Shown here: piece by piece, positions 12,572 to 26,539 of the stretch | Layout of the letters: each line of letters opens with the position of its first letter | How positions within the stretch are numbered: position 1 is the first letter of the stretch | Origin: Microvelia longipes | Taxonomy: Eukaryota > Arthropoda > Insecta > Hemiptera > Veliidae | Direction: 5' to 3' | Assembly (NCBI GenBank): GCA_018340805.1 | Contig: JACMZG010001908.1 | Span: 18,839,414-18,903,413 of the forward strand | DNA length: 64,000 bases | Notes under the pieces: model-generated | What the model saw: the letters and a program-made list of their open reading frames with translations, nothing else | Databases searched by the model: none | Told to the model about the DNA's origin: nothing | Translations under genes and position numbers: made by a program

Positions 12572-12960
12572 AAGAGGCTTTCGGCCTCTTTGCTGCTCCG
12601 CCACCTCAGAAGCGTCAGCACTGAAAGCCACTGTGCGATATCCGCGCCTCCCAGTGCATTTATGTTAATGCTGCCGTGGCATATTGCCATGATATAAGCG
12701 AATTCACAAATTAGTCAAAAAACGTGATTTGTTTACATTATGTTATATACGTCAATCAATAATACTAATAATAAAAATTTTCATCGTGATGTAAAAACTT
12801 TTGTAAAGATTTGTGATTTTTGTAAAGTTTGTAGGGCCATTACTGTGTGTTAATGACGTCACATATATATCATAAAACATAATATGGTGTAGGACATTAA
12901 CTAGGCTGATTTTTATACCAAGTTTTTTTTTATCAGAGTAAGTTTTCGAAAGTTATCGTG
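12572..12960 (+). repeat. Dispersed repeat R, copy 2
   Basis: Direct-orientation relative of 10,836-11,230. The shared blocks are a GAGGCTTTCGGCCTC hairpin, TGGCATATTGCCA, AAAACGTGATTTGTTTACA, GTCAATCAATAA and TTAATGACGTCAC at 12,850. Its middle differs by insertions. Confidence 0.7.
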
Positions 12961-13159
12961 TCCCATAGAAATTTGTAGGGAAAAAATTTCGTACATATAC
13001 AGGTGTGTTTTCATATAAAGGGTCCACCAAAGAAAGGATGTGATAGTTCACTCCTCAAAGGGAACAAAAATGTCCTATAATATAACCCCGATCCAACCCG
13101 TTTCCCACAAGGTCAAATTTAAATATTTCAAAAAATGTTTGACCTCACCATCATAAATA

Positions 13160-13545
13160 GATTAATAGCGTTTTAAGTCAAGGTAGAAAGGTGAAATTGG
13201 TCTCGTTGGAAAGCTAAGTAAATTTCCTATAGGACGAACTATTAACTATGACAAATATTTTGGAACTACTGCCCAAAAAGTTGCATGAAAAATGATGTTT
13301 TGCAAAAATTGAATTTTATGGAATTTTTATGGTAGGGCATTACAGGAAGTAAGTGATGAGCAAAAGTTTAGCCAAGAACGGAAAAAACTTCTCTAATGAT
13401 TGGCCTTTAAGAAACCCCAAACTTCATCATACATTCAATAGTTAAAATTTTAATCTATTTTTCCTGGAAGTTGAAAAAACTGATTATTTTCTGCATTTTA
13501 CGCATCTCCACATGTTTAATTTAAATGGTACATAAATAATTAAAA
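13160..13545 (+). repeat. Outer inverted repeat, left arm
   Basis: This segment matches the complement of about 40,080-40,430. The pairs include TTTCCTATAGGA, GGTCTCGTTGGAA, ATTCCATAAAATTCAATTTT and TTTTGCTCATC...CCGTTCTTGGC, each seen on the opposite strand at the other end. The two arms bracket the palindromic element, the transposon locus and one copy of repeat X. Confidence 0.75.
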
Positions 13546-13657
13546 ATCTTTAAAACGGGGGGAAGAGGGGTTTTAAAGGAAAATGTGTAAGAATAAAATA
13601 TGTTTATTTACCCCCTAGAGTCTAAAAATCTTATTATTAGTTCACTTTAAAAAAATT

Positions 13658-13738
13658 CTGGCGCGGTGGTCCGCATGTCGGGCGAATTTCCTTTGGATGC
13701 GTGTTTCCGTGCTTTTTACATTATATAAGTTTACAACT
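13658..13738 (+). mobile_element. Palindromic element G, left part, split by transposon
   Basis: It carries GGCGCGGTGGTCCGCATG, GGCGAATTTCCTTTGGATG and ATAAGTTTACAACT. It stops at the base before the transposon terminus ACACGGAG. In intact copies (51.30 and 56.45 kb) the next bases are ACTAAATAA, which here are found at 38,530. So this is one half of an element whose other half follows copy 2. Confidence 0.85.
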
Positions 13739-15119
13739 ACACGGAGAAAAATCTAGTGTAAAAGTAACGCGTTAACGTTTGGTGCTACACGCTCATGTGT
13801 TAATAAATAAAACACTAATCAGTGTAAGCGAAAAAAGCTAGTGTTAATCATGCCGGTCGCTTAACACTGTATGTGGGACAACCTATTGTGAGGGTAGCCA
13901 ACCCGAAACAGCCTCACCCTAAGGCTGACAACTTCTAAATAGTGTTAAATTGCATTCTAAATTCAATTTAACCCTATTTTACATCCTAGAAGTGTTCTTA
14001 TACCTATTATGACTTACCCAGCGAAGATACCTACACTTAAAGGCGCGCGTTTATCTCAACCTAGACCCAAAATTAGGTTAAACGGACATATAGCCCAAAT
14101 AGCACGGTAACAACCCCTGTTTATGTAAAATATACTCCAGCAAGTTGTTTAATGGCGCAGTACAGCTAGTGTAACTGTACTTGGTAAGCTCTTTAATGTG
14201 CTTATTTACGCCTAATTAGTGTTACAATCGCTCTTATAAGCCGCAACAGATTTACTGCTAGTGTCCTGTATTTAAATCGCACATTTGTAGTGCTATTAAA
14301 CCTAGCGTTGGCAGAACACTTACTGAGTAACATTATACAGATAGAAATTGTTGCCAACACGAAGAGTTGTCGAAATACCAGATGGGTCTCATTGAAACGT
14401 TCTTAAGATTGAATGTACTCTACCCCATTAGTGTAAACACTAATAGGTTAGAATAAACTTCGCATAAGATCATCGATTTAACTAACATTGCTAGGTCAAA
14501 TGTGGGTAACATTCCGAGTTGATTTACTCTACTCTAAGTATGAACCCCTACACGGTACAACATACACTACTTCTAACTTGGTGACCCTTGCTAAGTTGAA
14601 TTACCCTACCAGGGTATTGAATAACCCTTAAAAGGTAACACAATACCTAACTAGCAGGGTATGAATGACGCCTGCCCTAGTGCGTGGCTTTAGCCTTTTC
14701 ATAGTTTCAATTTAAATTTACAACTATGTCGCGCCTGATGCCTGGCTCTTGTGGTACAACTCTTCTAGTGCGTGAGCGTACTCTGTACTGTAACCTACTG
14801 CTAGTCGTTCTTACCAGACTAGGTTTGTTAATAGCCCTTGATAGGGCTCTGATTGTCTTCTTCGGTTTGGTTGTATCCTCCATTAGGGATACTTCTACGC
14901 CCGAAATTGGATGATCACAGCATCGGAAAAGCTGTCTCCATTTGGCTTGCTTCCCGTTTTCTCAGAGCCCTCCTAATTTTCATTCATATTGGTAACAATA
15001 GGTGAAGAACCAATATAAATACATGTATTTTAAAAGACCTGAAAAGCGAAGCAAGTGTATCTGGAAAATTGGAATAGAAAAAGGATAATTTTAAAAAAAG
15101 AACATAATTAATAATATAA

Positions 15120-15840
15120 AAATAATTTATTAAGTTAAAAATACATTAGTAGATGTCACAATATTATGCAACAAACAATATACCATATTCTAATATTTGT
15201 TACATCCAAATATTCATAATATTACAAAGACATCAAGAAGTGAATGGTGAACAGAGATAGGAATATCCTCTTTCACCAATTCAACTATTAATTTCAATTC
15301 ATGTCTCATTTCTTAAAGTTCTTAAAAAGAGTATTTAAAGATACATTGTAGATGCCACAATATTATATCAAACAGAAAACCATAATATTGATACATATAC
15401 AGAATATACACATTAATATAACAAACGACATTCAAATAAGTTGAATTGTGAAAGAGATAGGGAACTATCCTCGTTCACATTAACTATATTTCAATCATCC
15501 AATCCTTTTAAGTCTAAAAGAGTATTTAAGATACATTAGTAGTGTCACAATTATAATAAACAAAATACATAATATTAAACTATACAGAAATAGCATTAAA
15601 TTAACAAAGACATCAAGTGAAATTGATTGGTGAAGAGGATAGGAACTATCCTCTTCACCTAATTTAAAACTCATTTATTTCAATCCAATCCAATTTCTTT
15701 TTAGTCTTTAAAAAGAGTATTAACATACATTAGTAAATGTCCATTAATTGTAAAAACAAAATACATAATTATTTCTTACATAACAGAATAACATTAATAT
15801 TACTAAGACATTCAATGAAGTTCAAAATGTCTCAGTTTTC
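15120..15840. repeat. ~195-bp tandem repeat in transposon copy 1
   Basis: ACATTAGTAGATGTCACAAT-like units start at about 15,144, 15,341, 15,532 and 15,725. Between them are three hairpins of the type GGTGAA(A)GAGGATAGG / CCTATCCTCTTTCACC. Copy 2 holds a single hairpin unit at 26,540-26,790. A copy-number change here separates the two copies. Confidence 0.75.
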
Positions 15841-15889
15841 GTGCAATACAGCGTTCAGTTCTACACAAAATATTAATAAAACGATTACA

Positions 15890-17830
15890 ATATTTTGTTG
15901 ATATAAAGAAATAAAAACTTTATGCGAGTTATGTGCAGTACCATATTGGCATGGGAACTAACAGGGCGACATTGAATCACTGGTGCAGAACGTAGTGCAA
16001 CTATATCTTCACAGTGACTTATATGCGTCAATGACTGTAAACAAATATTCTTGTACTTTTTCACTATGAAGCAAATACGTCTACAATAGTAACAGTTGAG
16101 ATGGCATATTTTGGAAAATATGGTTCACCCTCAATGTAACGCAACAATAAGGTTGCCCAATTTTAAATCTTATACTTCATTTCAGCCCATGAATAACTTT
16201 TTTATGGCTTTGAAGGACTACATCAAATGTTGGTGCGGGTATTTCGACTTGATTTTAAATCATTTTGGATGGACCTAATTGTAAAGTGCCAGATTATTTA
16301 TCCCATAACTAGCATGCATTTAATGAACTGCTGCAATTGCTTAATTACTTAAGCTAAGAGGTACATTTCCGGCGATTCGAATATACGCAGTTACGTACTT
16401 TTAACTGCTTGTGCTTCCTTCAAACGCATACTCCAGATTTGTTTGAGCCCAGTTCAATAATGTTTGGGGTAATGAATTAGGAGAGGTGTTGGGTTAGAGG
16501 AGTTTTGATAGGTCTATAATAGTGAGAGGGTGGGACTTTAGATCCTTAACTAACTTGAGCTCCATGACATAAAGAGAGTCAGCACAGAACGTAACATGAA
16601 CTAGCTTCTCAAAGTTAAGTAAAAAGCCAGACATTGTCATTCTCGGGATATCCAATCAACCGATATTAAAGTAAAATATTAACAAAGCCATACATTTCAG
16701 AGGCTGACATAATATGCCCCCTCTTCAGTGTGTGTACTTAATAGCAAGGGGTGCTTCGATCACTATCAACCCAAGAGTGAAAAAATGTAATCGCTTTGAG
16801 AGTTTGAGTTGAACAATGACCTGAAATGAAATGGCACAATTGGCTCATTTCATATCTACACACAACCTCATAAGTTTATGCATGGCACGAAAGTATGATT
16901 GTGTAACAGTGAGACTTGGGACTTCATTCCATTCACAGTATCTTTAAAAACAAAGTTGTGCATCTGAAACTCCTCAAACTGGTGCCTCTTGAGTATAATC
17001 ATCTCCCTGCGGAGCAATTTGCTCATCCTCTTCAACCATGGCTTGAGATTGTGATGTTTGAGGCCACCAAATAACGACAACATTGTTAGCAGAGAAACTT
17101 TCTACATATACCTAGCTGGAATAAGCCCCAAGTTTTCACCTGACAAATGCAATCAAACATGAAATCATAGTGCATTTCTCACCCGGATGTGAATATTTCA
17201 ATGCTCTAGATTCAGTTGTTGCAACACTCGGTTTATAATGTGGAGACTATGAACATACACGTTTTTCAAATGACCGACCAATGATCTATGTTACCGGTAG
17301 TATGTACGCGGAAGTATTTAAAGTACTTTAATCTCAATAATGGAAGTATAAGATAAATCGAAAGGATCGCTAGGCTTTACTTGGTCTTGCATTTCCTGGT
17401 CAATCAGTCATGAAGTGGGCTTCGATGTAGTCACCAACACACCTCGGACCTAGGGAAGATAACCATTAGTAAAAATGAAAATATTTCAGTACTTTGGCCA
17501 ACGAATGTTGTGTCAGTGACGGATCACGTAAAATAAAGCACAAAGTTGCGTGCAGCTTCTTTCACTGACTTAGTGAGACAAGTTTCATCACGACAAAAGC
17601 AAGTAGTTATCTCAACAGGTGTTGGTAACTATAATTTCGGTTGAGGCAGTTCGCTGTCAACACTTTCCATCGAATGTTATTGAGCAAGCACTTAAGTGCC
17701 CTTTGAAAACAAAGAGATGGAAGAACGATAACAAACCTGGGTTGGACATTTATATGATTGACACCTTTATTACTGTTCATGGTGCTATTCAAATGAGCAA
17801 TAAACAATTTTAAAGACCAATTTCCTACGA
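15890..17830 (-). pseudogene. Transposase remnant in copy 1
   Basis: This segment aligns with the transposase at 26,955-29,396. It is broken by many small indels and a deletion near 17,230 that removes about 420 bp, including the first predicted catalytic Asp region. Recognisable pieces include the zinc-finger end near 17,800-17,860 and the MHDLLEGV region near 16,870 (start codon region altered). No long frame survives. It cannot encode a working enzyme as written. Confidence 0.8.
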
Positions 17831-17929
17831 CATAAGTAACGAGTAATGCAATGTTAATCCATGTAGGTTCTAGATAAAAAAGGTTGTTAAGAAAGTGTTA
17901 TTATTAAAAGTTACAAAAAAATGGAAAAA

Positions 17930-18225
17930 TATTACTAAACATCTGTCTTTTTTAAAAAGATAAAAACGGAGAGAAAGGCTATCCTCATCAATATCGTATA
18001 GATATTTCTGCATATAATGTCCAACATCAAGCTTACTGGCGCCAGATAGGTGGCAAATTGAAGCAAAAAATATCACTTGCTTCAAACACATTAAATGAGT
18101 CACAAACTGCCTGAACGGTCGGGTATTTCTTGTACAATGATCGTAGTTGGAACTGTTGTCTTGTTTTGCCTTGCAATGGGCAAATTGTGGCATCCCTATT
18201 TTGCCTTAGATAGCCAGCTGTCTTA
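17930..18225 (-). pseudogene. Accessory-gene last exon remnant in copy 1
   Basis: It corresponds to the last coding exon at 29,496-29,807; the YLYDIDEDSL stretch is still visible. Several indels split the frame, and the upstream exons are missing because the 3.2-kb segment is absent. Confidence 0.75.
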
Positions 18226-18379
18226 AACATAAAGAACTAACATTAGAATATAACGCGTGACATAATCTCTCAATTGGCAATAGTCTTGCAATGACAGAAA
18301 TAGCTCTCAATTTTAAAGAAATAATGTAAGCTTCAAATGACATGTAATAAAAGAATATAATTAAGTTATATGCATAAAA

Positions 18380-18506
18380 TATAATATTATATATAAATAA
18401 ATATATGAATATATATATATTAATATATATATATAAATAATAATATTATATATATCTAATTATAATAATAATATACATATATATGACATATGAAATATAT
18501 ATGTAT

Positions 18507-18545
<39 letters not shown>

Positions 18546-18920
18546 TATAGTATATAATATATATTTAGTATATATATATAAAAAATTGTATTTATATATA
18601 TAATATATATATAATATAATAATATATTATAATATATGTATATATAATATATATATATAATATAATATATATAATATATAAATTAATATATATAATAAAT
18701 ATATAATATATATAATGTAAAAATATGATATATATATATAATATGTATTTATATAGTATATTATGTATATATTATAATATATAATCAATTAAAATATATA
18801 TATAAAATATACATATATTATATAATACATATAGATTATAAAAATAATAATATAATAATATATTATATTAATATATATATATATAAATAATATATATTTA
18901 ATATATATATAATATAAAAT
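18380..18920. repeat. Degenerate (TA)n tract in copy 1
   Basis: About 540 bp of TA-rich repeats with many interruptions. It sits where copy 2 has a pure (TA)n (30,009) and, after it, the missing 3.2-kb segment. The deletion breakpoints lie at or near TA tracts. Confidence 0.8.
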
Positions 18921-21900
18921 CATAAATAATAGCAAGTATATGTCAACAGGCGATTCATTTATATATTTATCCCACCAACCTAAAATAAGTTATGTTTTAA
19001 GTGCAATGTTTAAGATAATAATCGCTTCACCACATTCATTAAAATAAAAGCACTGATTAATTTTATAATGTTAATCATAACTCAATAATAAATTATATCA
19101 TCAACAAATATTCTAATATGTTACTATCATTATTGTTACTACACCAACACAGACACACACTCACTCCACACACACTTATTTTAATTTTCATAATAATTAA
19201 CAAGCTCAAATCGATTAGTTTAAAATATTGCAGCTTCATATTCATCATTAACTTAATGACGACCTTTAAAAGCTAATAATCTAATAGTTTGTAAGTTATT
19301 TTTGGTATTGAATTGAATTTGGTAAAATATTTATCTGTAGCTTACTTAAGGTTATGGTTGCATAGTACTGTCATAGCAGATTTAAAACCTAACGAACAAA
19401 AATAATGATACTTCGATTTAAAAATTATAAATTATTACATTATTTAACATAACACCAAAATATTTATAATTATTTAAAAATAAAGAAGTTAAAAAAAGTG
19501 GCTTAACCGTAAAGCTTCCTTAAGTGCCTAACTCCCAGAGTCAAAAAGAATTTAAACTCATGCACAATGTTTAGATCTTTTGGCTGACAGTCACTAACAA
19601 GAAATAATATTTTTAGGATAACTAACTGCCGTAAATTAAATTTCAAAACACAAGTACACTTATTCACAGTACATTAATTTCATACATTAATTTGCAATAC
19701 ACAGCAAGGTTACATTTATATTAATATCCTGACATATCGCGCCACAAGCGAGACGCTTGCGGCAATTAAAATGTATTTCCCCCAGATCAACACATAGATT
19801 TTTCTAAATATCACTCTAAATAAAATATTACTAACTTACTTAACAAACTAAAAGTAAAAAAATAATAAAATTCTAAGTATGTCTAACATCACTATACATT
19901 TTGATGTAATAATATTTTTATTTAATTTAACAATATATTGAAATATACTACTAAAGTCACACAAAGTGCCAATTTGAGAACGAACTAAGGTATAGATGAA
20001 GAAATAACTGCAAAAAGAGCGTTCGTAAAAAAACCGGATACTTCCATGCATGTACTCGTTAAGAGCTACACGTGCAATGATACCAACCCCACGCACCCCA
20101 AGGTACCTAGAATTGATCCGATACTTGTGTTAAGAGCGGACATTATAAGTTTACTAACCTAAAATTCTTTTAACCCTACTGGAGTAACTTCAATCCGGAG
20201 TAACAAGTATGTCTGCCCGTATCATCAACCCTACTAGAGTAATGCGCCGAACGACTCAATAACAAAATCAACACTGAAAGGTCTCTAGGTAACACAATCC
20301 GATGAAGAGTGGTGTCGCCCGAAGATTTGAACTGCATCCTACTGCAGTACTAAACTAAGGAAAGACTAAATATCACTAATAATGAATATATAAGTGTATT
20401 TAAATAAAGTAAAGGTGTATTGCAGCGCTAACGAAATGAATGTGATCTTTGATACTACTTAAAAAAATATAACTTTTACTATATGCAACCTGAACATTTT
20501 TAAACGGGATTACAACCGTACCTCCTATATAATATATAATATACGACACTATGACTTGTTAAACAACTTGTAAAAGTCCCATACCAACGTGACCATGTTA
20601 ACCAATTATTATAATTATTATTGTGCCCAAAATATTGTTACAATGAAAGTGGTACGCTTAACAATGAATATTTGATTTTTGGCTCATGTACCTTTTAATT
20701 TTGTTAATACCACAAAAGTTCTGTATTCAAAACAAACAATTTATAACGACTAGCAAATTGGTCGATATAGCTCTAATGCACAACTTGGCATGAATGGTGA
20801 AGTTAAAAAAAATGTGTTCTTTTTTGGTTATGATAAACATGTGTGTCTCTTATGTTATCATGCGCTTCCCTTCATCATTACAACCTGAAATCACTACTAA
20901 CCCTTTCCTAAGACTACAGTACAGTTTAGATGTGTCACAAAATACAATTGTAGCACGTGGTAAATGAATTTAAACAACACTACATAAATTGACATTAAAG
21001 ATAAAGATCAATCGTGAGTTATTTTTATACAAGTAATACAATCCCCCCACAGAAATTGATATTTTGTAGCAAAGCGTTTCACTAAAGCCGAGCATCGTCA
21101 TTCCTAAGAGACAGTTATTTCCTATCCATATATTATATTTCCTCATCCTAACTACTCCGTATGTATATCTAGAAAAGTTCGACACAATTCGAACTGAGGT
21201 TCGAGGATTATCCGTTTTGGCTGTTTAAGGCCTCCGAATGGTTCTTGAATTTGACTGCCTGTATGTGCGTATAGTGTGTGTGTGTTATTCATCTGTAGCT
21301 CTTAGTTGTGTTTTATGCTAAAGAGCTGAACACACAGCTCTGCCGCCCATTGCTGGGTGAATTTGCTTATTACAACCTCTAGAAGCCGTGGGAGTGGAGC
21401 ATAAATACACTTAAGATGAAAATATCTCGGTTAAGAAAATATAAAATTTGAAGAACGTTAAGTTTAAAACTCTATGATACGTATTTGTTACCATTAATAA
21501 TGCTTAATTCCACTCGCATTGACAAAGCCGTTGCTTTGTTAGACATGCATGATGTGTTATGCTGCATGCAGGGCATACTATAGTATTTTAAGTTAGCAAA
21601 AATGAGGCGTTGAGAAATTTTTGAAAATATTTAGTCCGCCAAAGCACAAATAACTGTAAATGCTAACTTTGCAAAATTGATTCCCTTGTTTTTATTGGGG
21701 GGCTGCGGGGGCTTGATAATAAACATTTAGCCACCATCCTCAAATTAGGCACTGGCATTTTTTGTTTTTCAAGTGTGTTGCGTGTCTTCATTCCCACTCT
21801 CCAGAAGTCAATTGTGTGGCGAGGTGGATTTTTTATGTTCATCATAAGAGTTGTTGGAAATTTGGATATTTTTATAAGGACCCCTGCTATCCACTGACTT

Positions 21901-23803
21901 AATGCTATTATAGGTTGCAGTTAACTTGCAAGAACGTCAGCAAGTCTACGCAGTCGTCATCGCAACAAATGAACATTGTTTCATTTGTTCATAAAACCCT
22001 TCACACCCATTTTACTTGTTCAAACCAAACCTCACACGTTGCCACGAGTCCAAACATATTTCATAATAAATGTATGAAAAGCAATAAGTTATACATAAAC
22101 AGAATAACAACCTTTATTCTGAACGTCTAAATTATGCACATGTATAGTTAACCAGTTGATTTGTTTAAAAGCCAAACGTGTTCACTTGTTTGGGTATCAT
22201 ACCTGATGGTTAAGGACCCACCTTCGATATGCTATATCTGTAATCCTCAATACAAATTTTTAAGATAGACAACAAAAACGCTAGAGCTATAACTCTGGGA
22301 ATATTTGTATTTAGGGGATTCTTTAACCAAACCGTTTTTTCTATAATTATAAATCCGGGAAGCTTAACCTTTCCAGGATTTATTCTTACAGTTATGTTGG
22401 AAGAAGATTTAAATTTTTCTGCTCCTCCCCACGAATGTACTTATGTTTACGTCAAGAGCCTAACGGACTTCAGGTTAAAAACCCTTCAGATCGTAACCCA
22501 TACATATTAAATCTCTTACTTGTTCTTCTGATCATTTTCTTAGGTTATGATGACAATTTTTTATTATATAAAACAGGAAAAGAAAAATCTATCCATTACA
22601 AATAAAAGAAGATACATATATATCTTAAGCATACGGCCTTTCCACCAAAGTCCTGCAGCAAGACTCAAGAAGAAGAAATAGATATTTAGCTCTCCGGTAC
22701 TGATGAAGGACCTGTTTGAAGGTTGAAAGCCGGTAATGCATTATTATGTGTAATCATCTTTTATTTATTGGGTGTATTAGACTTTTCTTTTCCTGCTATA
22801 AATAAAAATCACTTGCGCTTCTGTTCATTTTTTTTATTTATTTATTTATATTATTATTTTCCCAGACAATAGTGCCTTATTATATACTGATAACTTGACC
22901 TACTAATATATCTTTTAAATGTGCGAGCTCCATATAATATCTAAGACATAATACATAGAAATTTAACCTCAAACTGAAATTCACGACTTTAAAAAAAATA
23001 TTATACAAGTAACTATGCATCCTAAAAAATCATGACGGTGTCAACATTCGACACATAATAACTAAGGGTTGAATATAACTTTATAGGTTTAATAGACAAA
23101 AAACTATATATCCCTTCGCCACATTAATCTACAAATGGTGAAATATACTTTAATAGACTTAAATGGGAAAATAATGTTCTCCTTGCCAAAAACCAAACTG
23201 GAGAGGATTAGTGTAAAGAATATCCTAGTAATGATATTAAACTCTTTAACTGATTTTGCACATTTCACTAAGTCTAGGTTTTGATACAATGGCTAAAGAT
23301 TTGATCCAAAATCATCAAAAATCAGGCGATTAACGACAGTACTACTGTAGTGTTACGTTAAAATAACTGCTCTTGCCAACAACTAAGATTAATTTGAAGG
23401 GAACCTAACGCTTTCGGTTGCATGTACCACTGCTGAAAGTGTCGCATCGGCTGTTACATACCTTAAAATTAGTGTATAACTAACTTAATTTAACCTTGAT
23501 AAGGGCGGGGGAGTGGGTTGAGGGCGCGAAAATATAGTGCCCGAGAATCAATCTTAAAATCATGCAGCAAAACTATATAGGGTTAACACAGTTAACATTA
23601 AGTAGCCAACTGAACCTTTGACAAGTGTTAAGTAGTAACCTAAGCAATATTAAGATCAAACACGAATAATCTTTAAACAACCTACAAGAGTAGCTTTGAT
23701 TCTAAGAAATCAGTACCAGTAAATCTTAGCTAATATCAATGTACCTAACGGTAGGGTTAATTTTAATACCCAGATCGAATTGGCGCTACCCGAACTAGTG
23801 CGA

Positions 23804-24057
23804 AAAAAAAATGGAAAAACGAAAAATGAAAAAAAAAAGAAAGAAAAAAAAAGAAGAGAATAAAAAAAAAAAAAAGAAACAAAAAAGAAGAAATAAAGAA
23901 CAAAGAAAAAAAAAAAAAAGAAAAAACAAAGAAAAACAAAAAACAAAAAAAAAAAAAAGAAAAAAAAAGAAGAGAAAATAGAAAAAAAAGAAGAAAAAAA
24001 AATAAAGAAAAAGAAAGAAAAAAAAAAAAGAAAAGAAAAAAGAAAAAAAAAAAAAAA
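23804..24057. repeat. A/G-only low-complexity smear
   Basis: About 250 bp that is almost entirely A and G, with rare C or T, running into the N gap. Translating it on the minus strand gives only F/L/S, which is not a protein. It probably reflects sequencing failure at a read end, and less likely a genuine polypurine tract. Confidence 0.85.
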
Positions 24058-25057
24058 NNNNNNNNNNNNNNNNNNNNNNNNNNNNNNNNNNNNNNNNNNN
24101 NNNNNNNNNNNNNNNNNNNNNNNNNNNNNNNNNNNNNNNNNNNNNNNNNNNNNNNNNNNNNNNNNNNNNNNNNNNNNNNNNNNNNNNNNNNNNNNNNNNN
24201 NNNNNNNNNNNNNNNNNNNNNNNNNNNNNNNNNNNNNNNNNNNNNNNNNNNNNNNNNNNNNNNNNNNNNNNNNNNNNNNNNNNNNNNNNNNNNNNNNNNN
24301 NNNNNNNNNNNNNNNNNNNNNNNNNNNNNNNNNNNNNNNNNNNNNNNNNNNNNNNNNNNNNNNNNNNNNNNNNNNNNNNNNNNNNNNNNNNNNNNNNNNN
24401 NNNNNNNNNNNNNNNNNNNNNNNNNNNNNNNNNNNNNNNNNNNNNNNNNNNNNNNNNNNNNNNNNNNNNNNNNNNNNNNNNNNNNNNNNNNNNNNNNNNN
24501 NNNNNNNNNNNNNNNNNNNNNNNNNNNNNNNNNNNNNNNNNNNNNNNNNNNNNNNNNNNNNNNNNNNNNNNNNNNNNNNNNNNNNNNNNNNNNNNNNNNN
24601 NNNNNNNNNNNNNNNNNNNNNNNNNNNNNNNNNNNNNNNNNNNNNNNNNNNNNNNNNNNNNNNNNNNNNNNNNNNNNNNNNNNNNNNNNNNNNNNNNNNN
24701 NNNNNNNNNNNNNNNNNNNNNNNNNNNNNNNNNNNNNNNNNNNNNNNNNNNNNNNNNNNNNNNNNNNNNNNNNNNNNNNNNNNNNNNNNNNNNNNNNNNN
24801 NNNNNNNNNNNNNNNNNNNNNNNNNNNNNNNNNNNNNNNNNNNNNNNNNNNNNNNNNNNNNNNNNNNNNNNNNNNNNNNNNNNNNNNNNNNNNNNNNNNN
24901 NNNNNNNNNNNNNNNNNNNNNNNNNNNNNNNNNNNNNNNNNNNNNNNNNNNNNNNNNNNNNNNNNNNNNNNNNNNNNNNNNNNNNNNNNNNNNNNNNNNN
25001 NNNNNNNNNNNNNNNNNNNNNNNNNNNNNNNNNNNNNNNNNNNNNNNNNNNNNNNNN
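24058..25057. other. Assembly gap (1,000 N)
   Basis: Exactly 1,000 N, a placeholder length, so the true distance is unknown. Confidence 1.
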
Positions 25058-25066
25058 AATAAAAAC

Positions 25067-26350
25067 ACACGGAGAAAAATCTAGTGTAAAAGTAACGCGT
25101 TAACGTTTTGGTGCTACACGCTTCATGTGTTAATATATGAATAACACTAATAGTGTTAAGCGAAGAAAAGCTAGTGTTAATATTTTGCCGTGTTGCGTTA
25201 ACACTGTTAGTGTGGGGACAAACCTATTAGTGTAGGGGTTAGCGCAACCCGAAGGCTCAACCCTAAGGCTGACAACTCTAATAGTGTTAAAAATTTGCCT
25301 TTAAATTCAAATTTACCCTAATTTTTAATCCTAGGAAGTGTTCTTATAACCCTATTTATGACTTACCCTAGCGTTAAGGATTACCTTAACACTTAAGGCG
25401 CGCGTGTTATCTCAACCTCAGACCCCAAAATTAGTGTTAAACGGACTATAAGCCCAAATAAGGCAGGTAACAACACCTGTTAGTGTTAAATATACTCCAG
25501 TAAGTGTTTAATGGGCATTACAGCTAGTGTTAATTGTACTTGAGTAGCTCTTTAATGTGCTTATTACGCCTAATTTAGTGTTACAATTGCTCTTATAAGA
25601 GTCAACAGGGACTTACTGCTAGTGTTCCCTGTACTTTAATCGCACATTTGTAGTGCCTATTAAGCCTAGTGGCGTTGGCATAACACTTACTTAGAGTAAC
25701 ATTATACAGATAGAAGGATTGTTGCAACACGAAGGAGTGTCGTAAATACCAGCAGTGGGGTCCATTGAAACTGTTCATTAGAGTTGATGTTACTCTAGCC
25801 CCATTGAGTGTAACACTAATAGAGTTAATATAATACTTCGCATAAGCTCATTGCGAGTTTAACTAACACTTGCTAGGTTTAAGTGTGGTGTAACATCGAG
25901 TTGATATTACTCTTACTCTAGTTATGTGAACCCCTACAGGGTAACACATACACTACTTCTAAGCTTTGAGTGACCTTGCCTAAGGTTGAAATTACCCTTA
26001 CTCAGGGTATTGAATACCCTTAAAGGGTAACACATACTCTACTAGCAGGGTATGAATGACCCTGCCTAGTGCTGGCTTTACCTTTCATAGGTTTCAATTT
26101 AAATTACAACTAGTGTCGGCCTGATCCTGGCTCTTGTGGATCAACCCTTGCTAGGCGTGAGCGTACTCTGTACTGTAACCCTACGGCTAGTCGTTCTTAC
26201 CCCAGACTAGGTTTGTATAAGCCCTTGATTAGGGCTCTATTGATCTTCTTGGTTTTGGTTGTACTCTCCAATTAGGGATTACTTCTACTCCCAAATTGGA
26301 TTGATACAGCCCGGAAAAGCTGTCTCCATTTGGCATTGCTTCCCGTTTCT
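25067..26350. promoter_or_regulatory. Left subterminal repeat region
   Basis: TAGTGTTA or close variants occur about every 30-100 bp (for example near 25,082, 25,150, 25,172, 25,277, 25,430, 25,480, 25,527 and 25,576), with complementary TAACACT copies interspersed. Other recurring words are AGGGTAACACAT and TACTCTA. In CACTA-type transposons such arrays bind the transposase; that role is inferred here. It has no coding capacity. Confidence 0.7.
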
Positions 26351-26539
26351 CAGGAGCCCTTCCATATACTCTTTTCATTCATATTGGTATACCAATAGTG
26401 AAACCAATAAGAACTGTACAGTATTTTACAAAGGACCCTGAGAAAAGCGAAGCAGTGTATATGAGAAATTGGAATGAGGAGAAAGAGGATATTTTAAAAA
26501 GAACTATAATTAATAATATAATAAATAATTTTATTAATG

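Larger units (their letters stand above)
13739..23803 (-). mobile_element. Large DNA transposon, copy 1 (eroded)
   Basis: It is colinear with copy 2 (25,067-38,529), from the terminal ACACGGAGAAAAATCT to about CTACCCGAACTAGTG. It differs by hundreds of 1-3 base indels. It lacks two segments: about 420 bp of transposase (equivalent to 28,335-28,750) and about 3.2 kb (equivalent to 30,110-33,280) that holds most accessory-gene exons. It has about three units of a hairpin-bearing tandem repeat (15.1-15.8 kb) where copy 2 has one. Its right terminus is absent; it dissolves into A/G-only sequence before an N gap. The indel spectrum looks like unpolished long-read sequence, but true decay is possible. 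Confidence 0.85.

Noticed and set aside
14726..14914. 62-residue frame with a hydrophobic middle (RLGLLIALDRALIVFFGLVV)
   Set aside because: It falls in the left subterminal repeat region, and the equivalent frame in copy 2 (about 26,120-26,310) is broken. A chance frame.
23710..25070. Two long minus-strand open frames of more than 430 residues
   Set aside because: They are made of N-derived unknown residues plus a poly-F/L/S translation of the A/G smear. They are not protein-coding.
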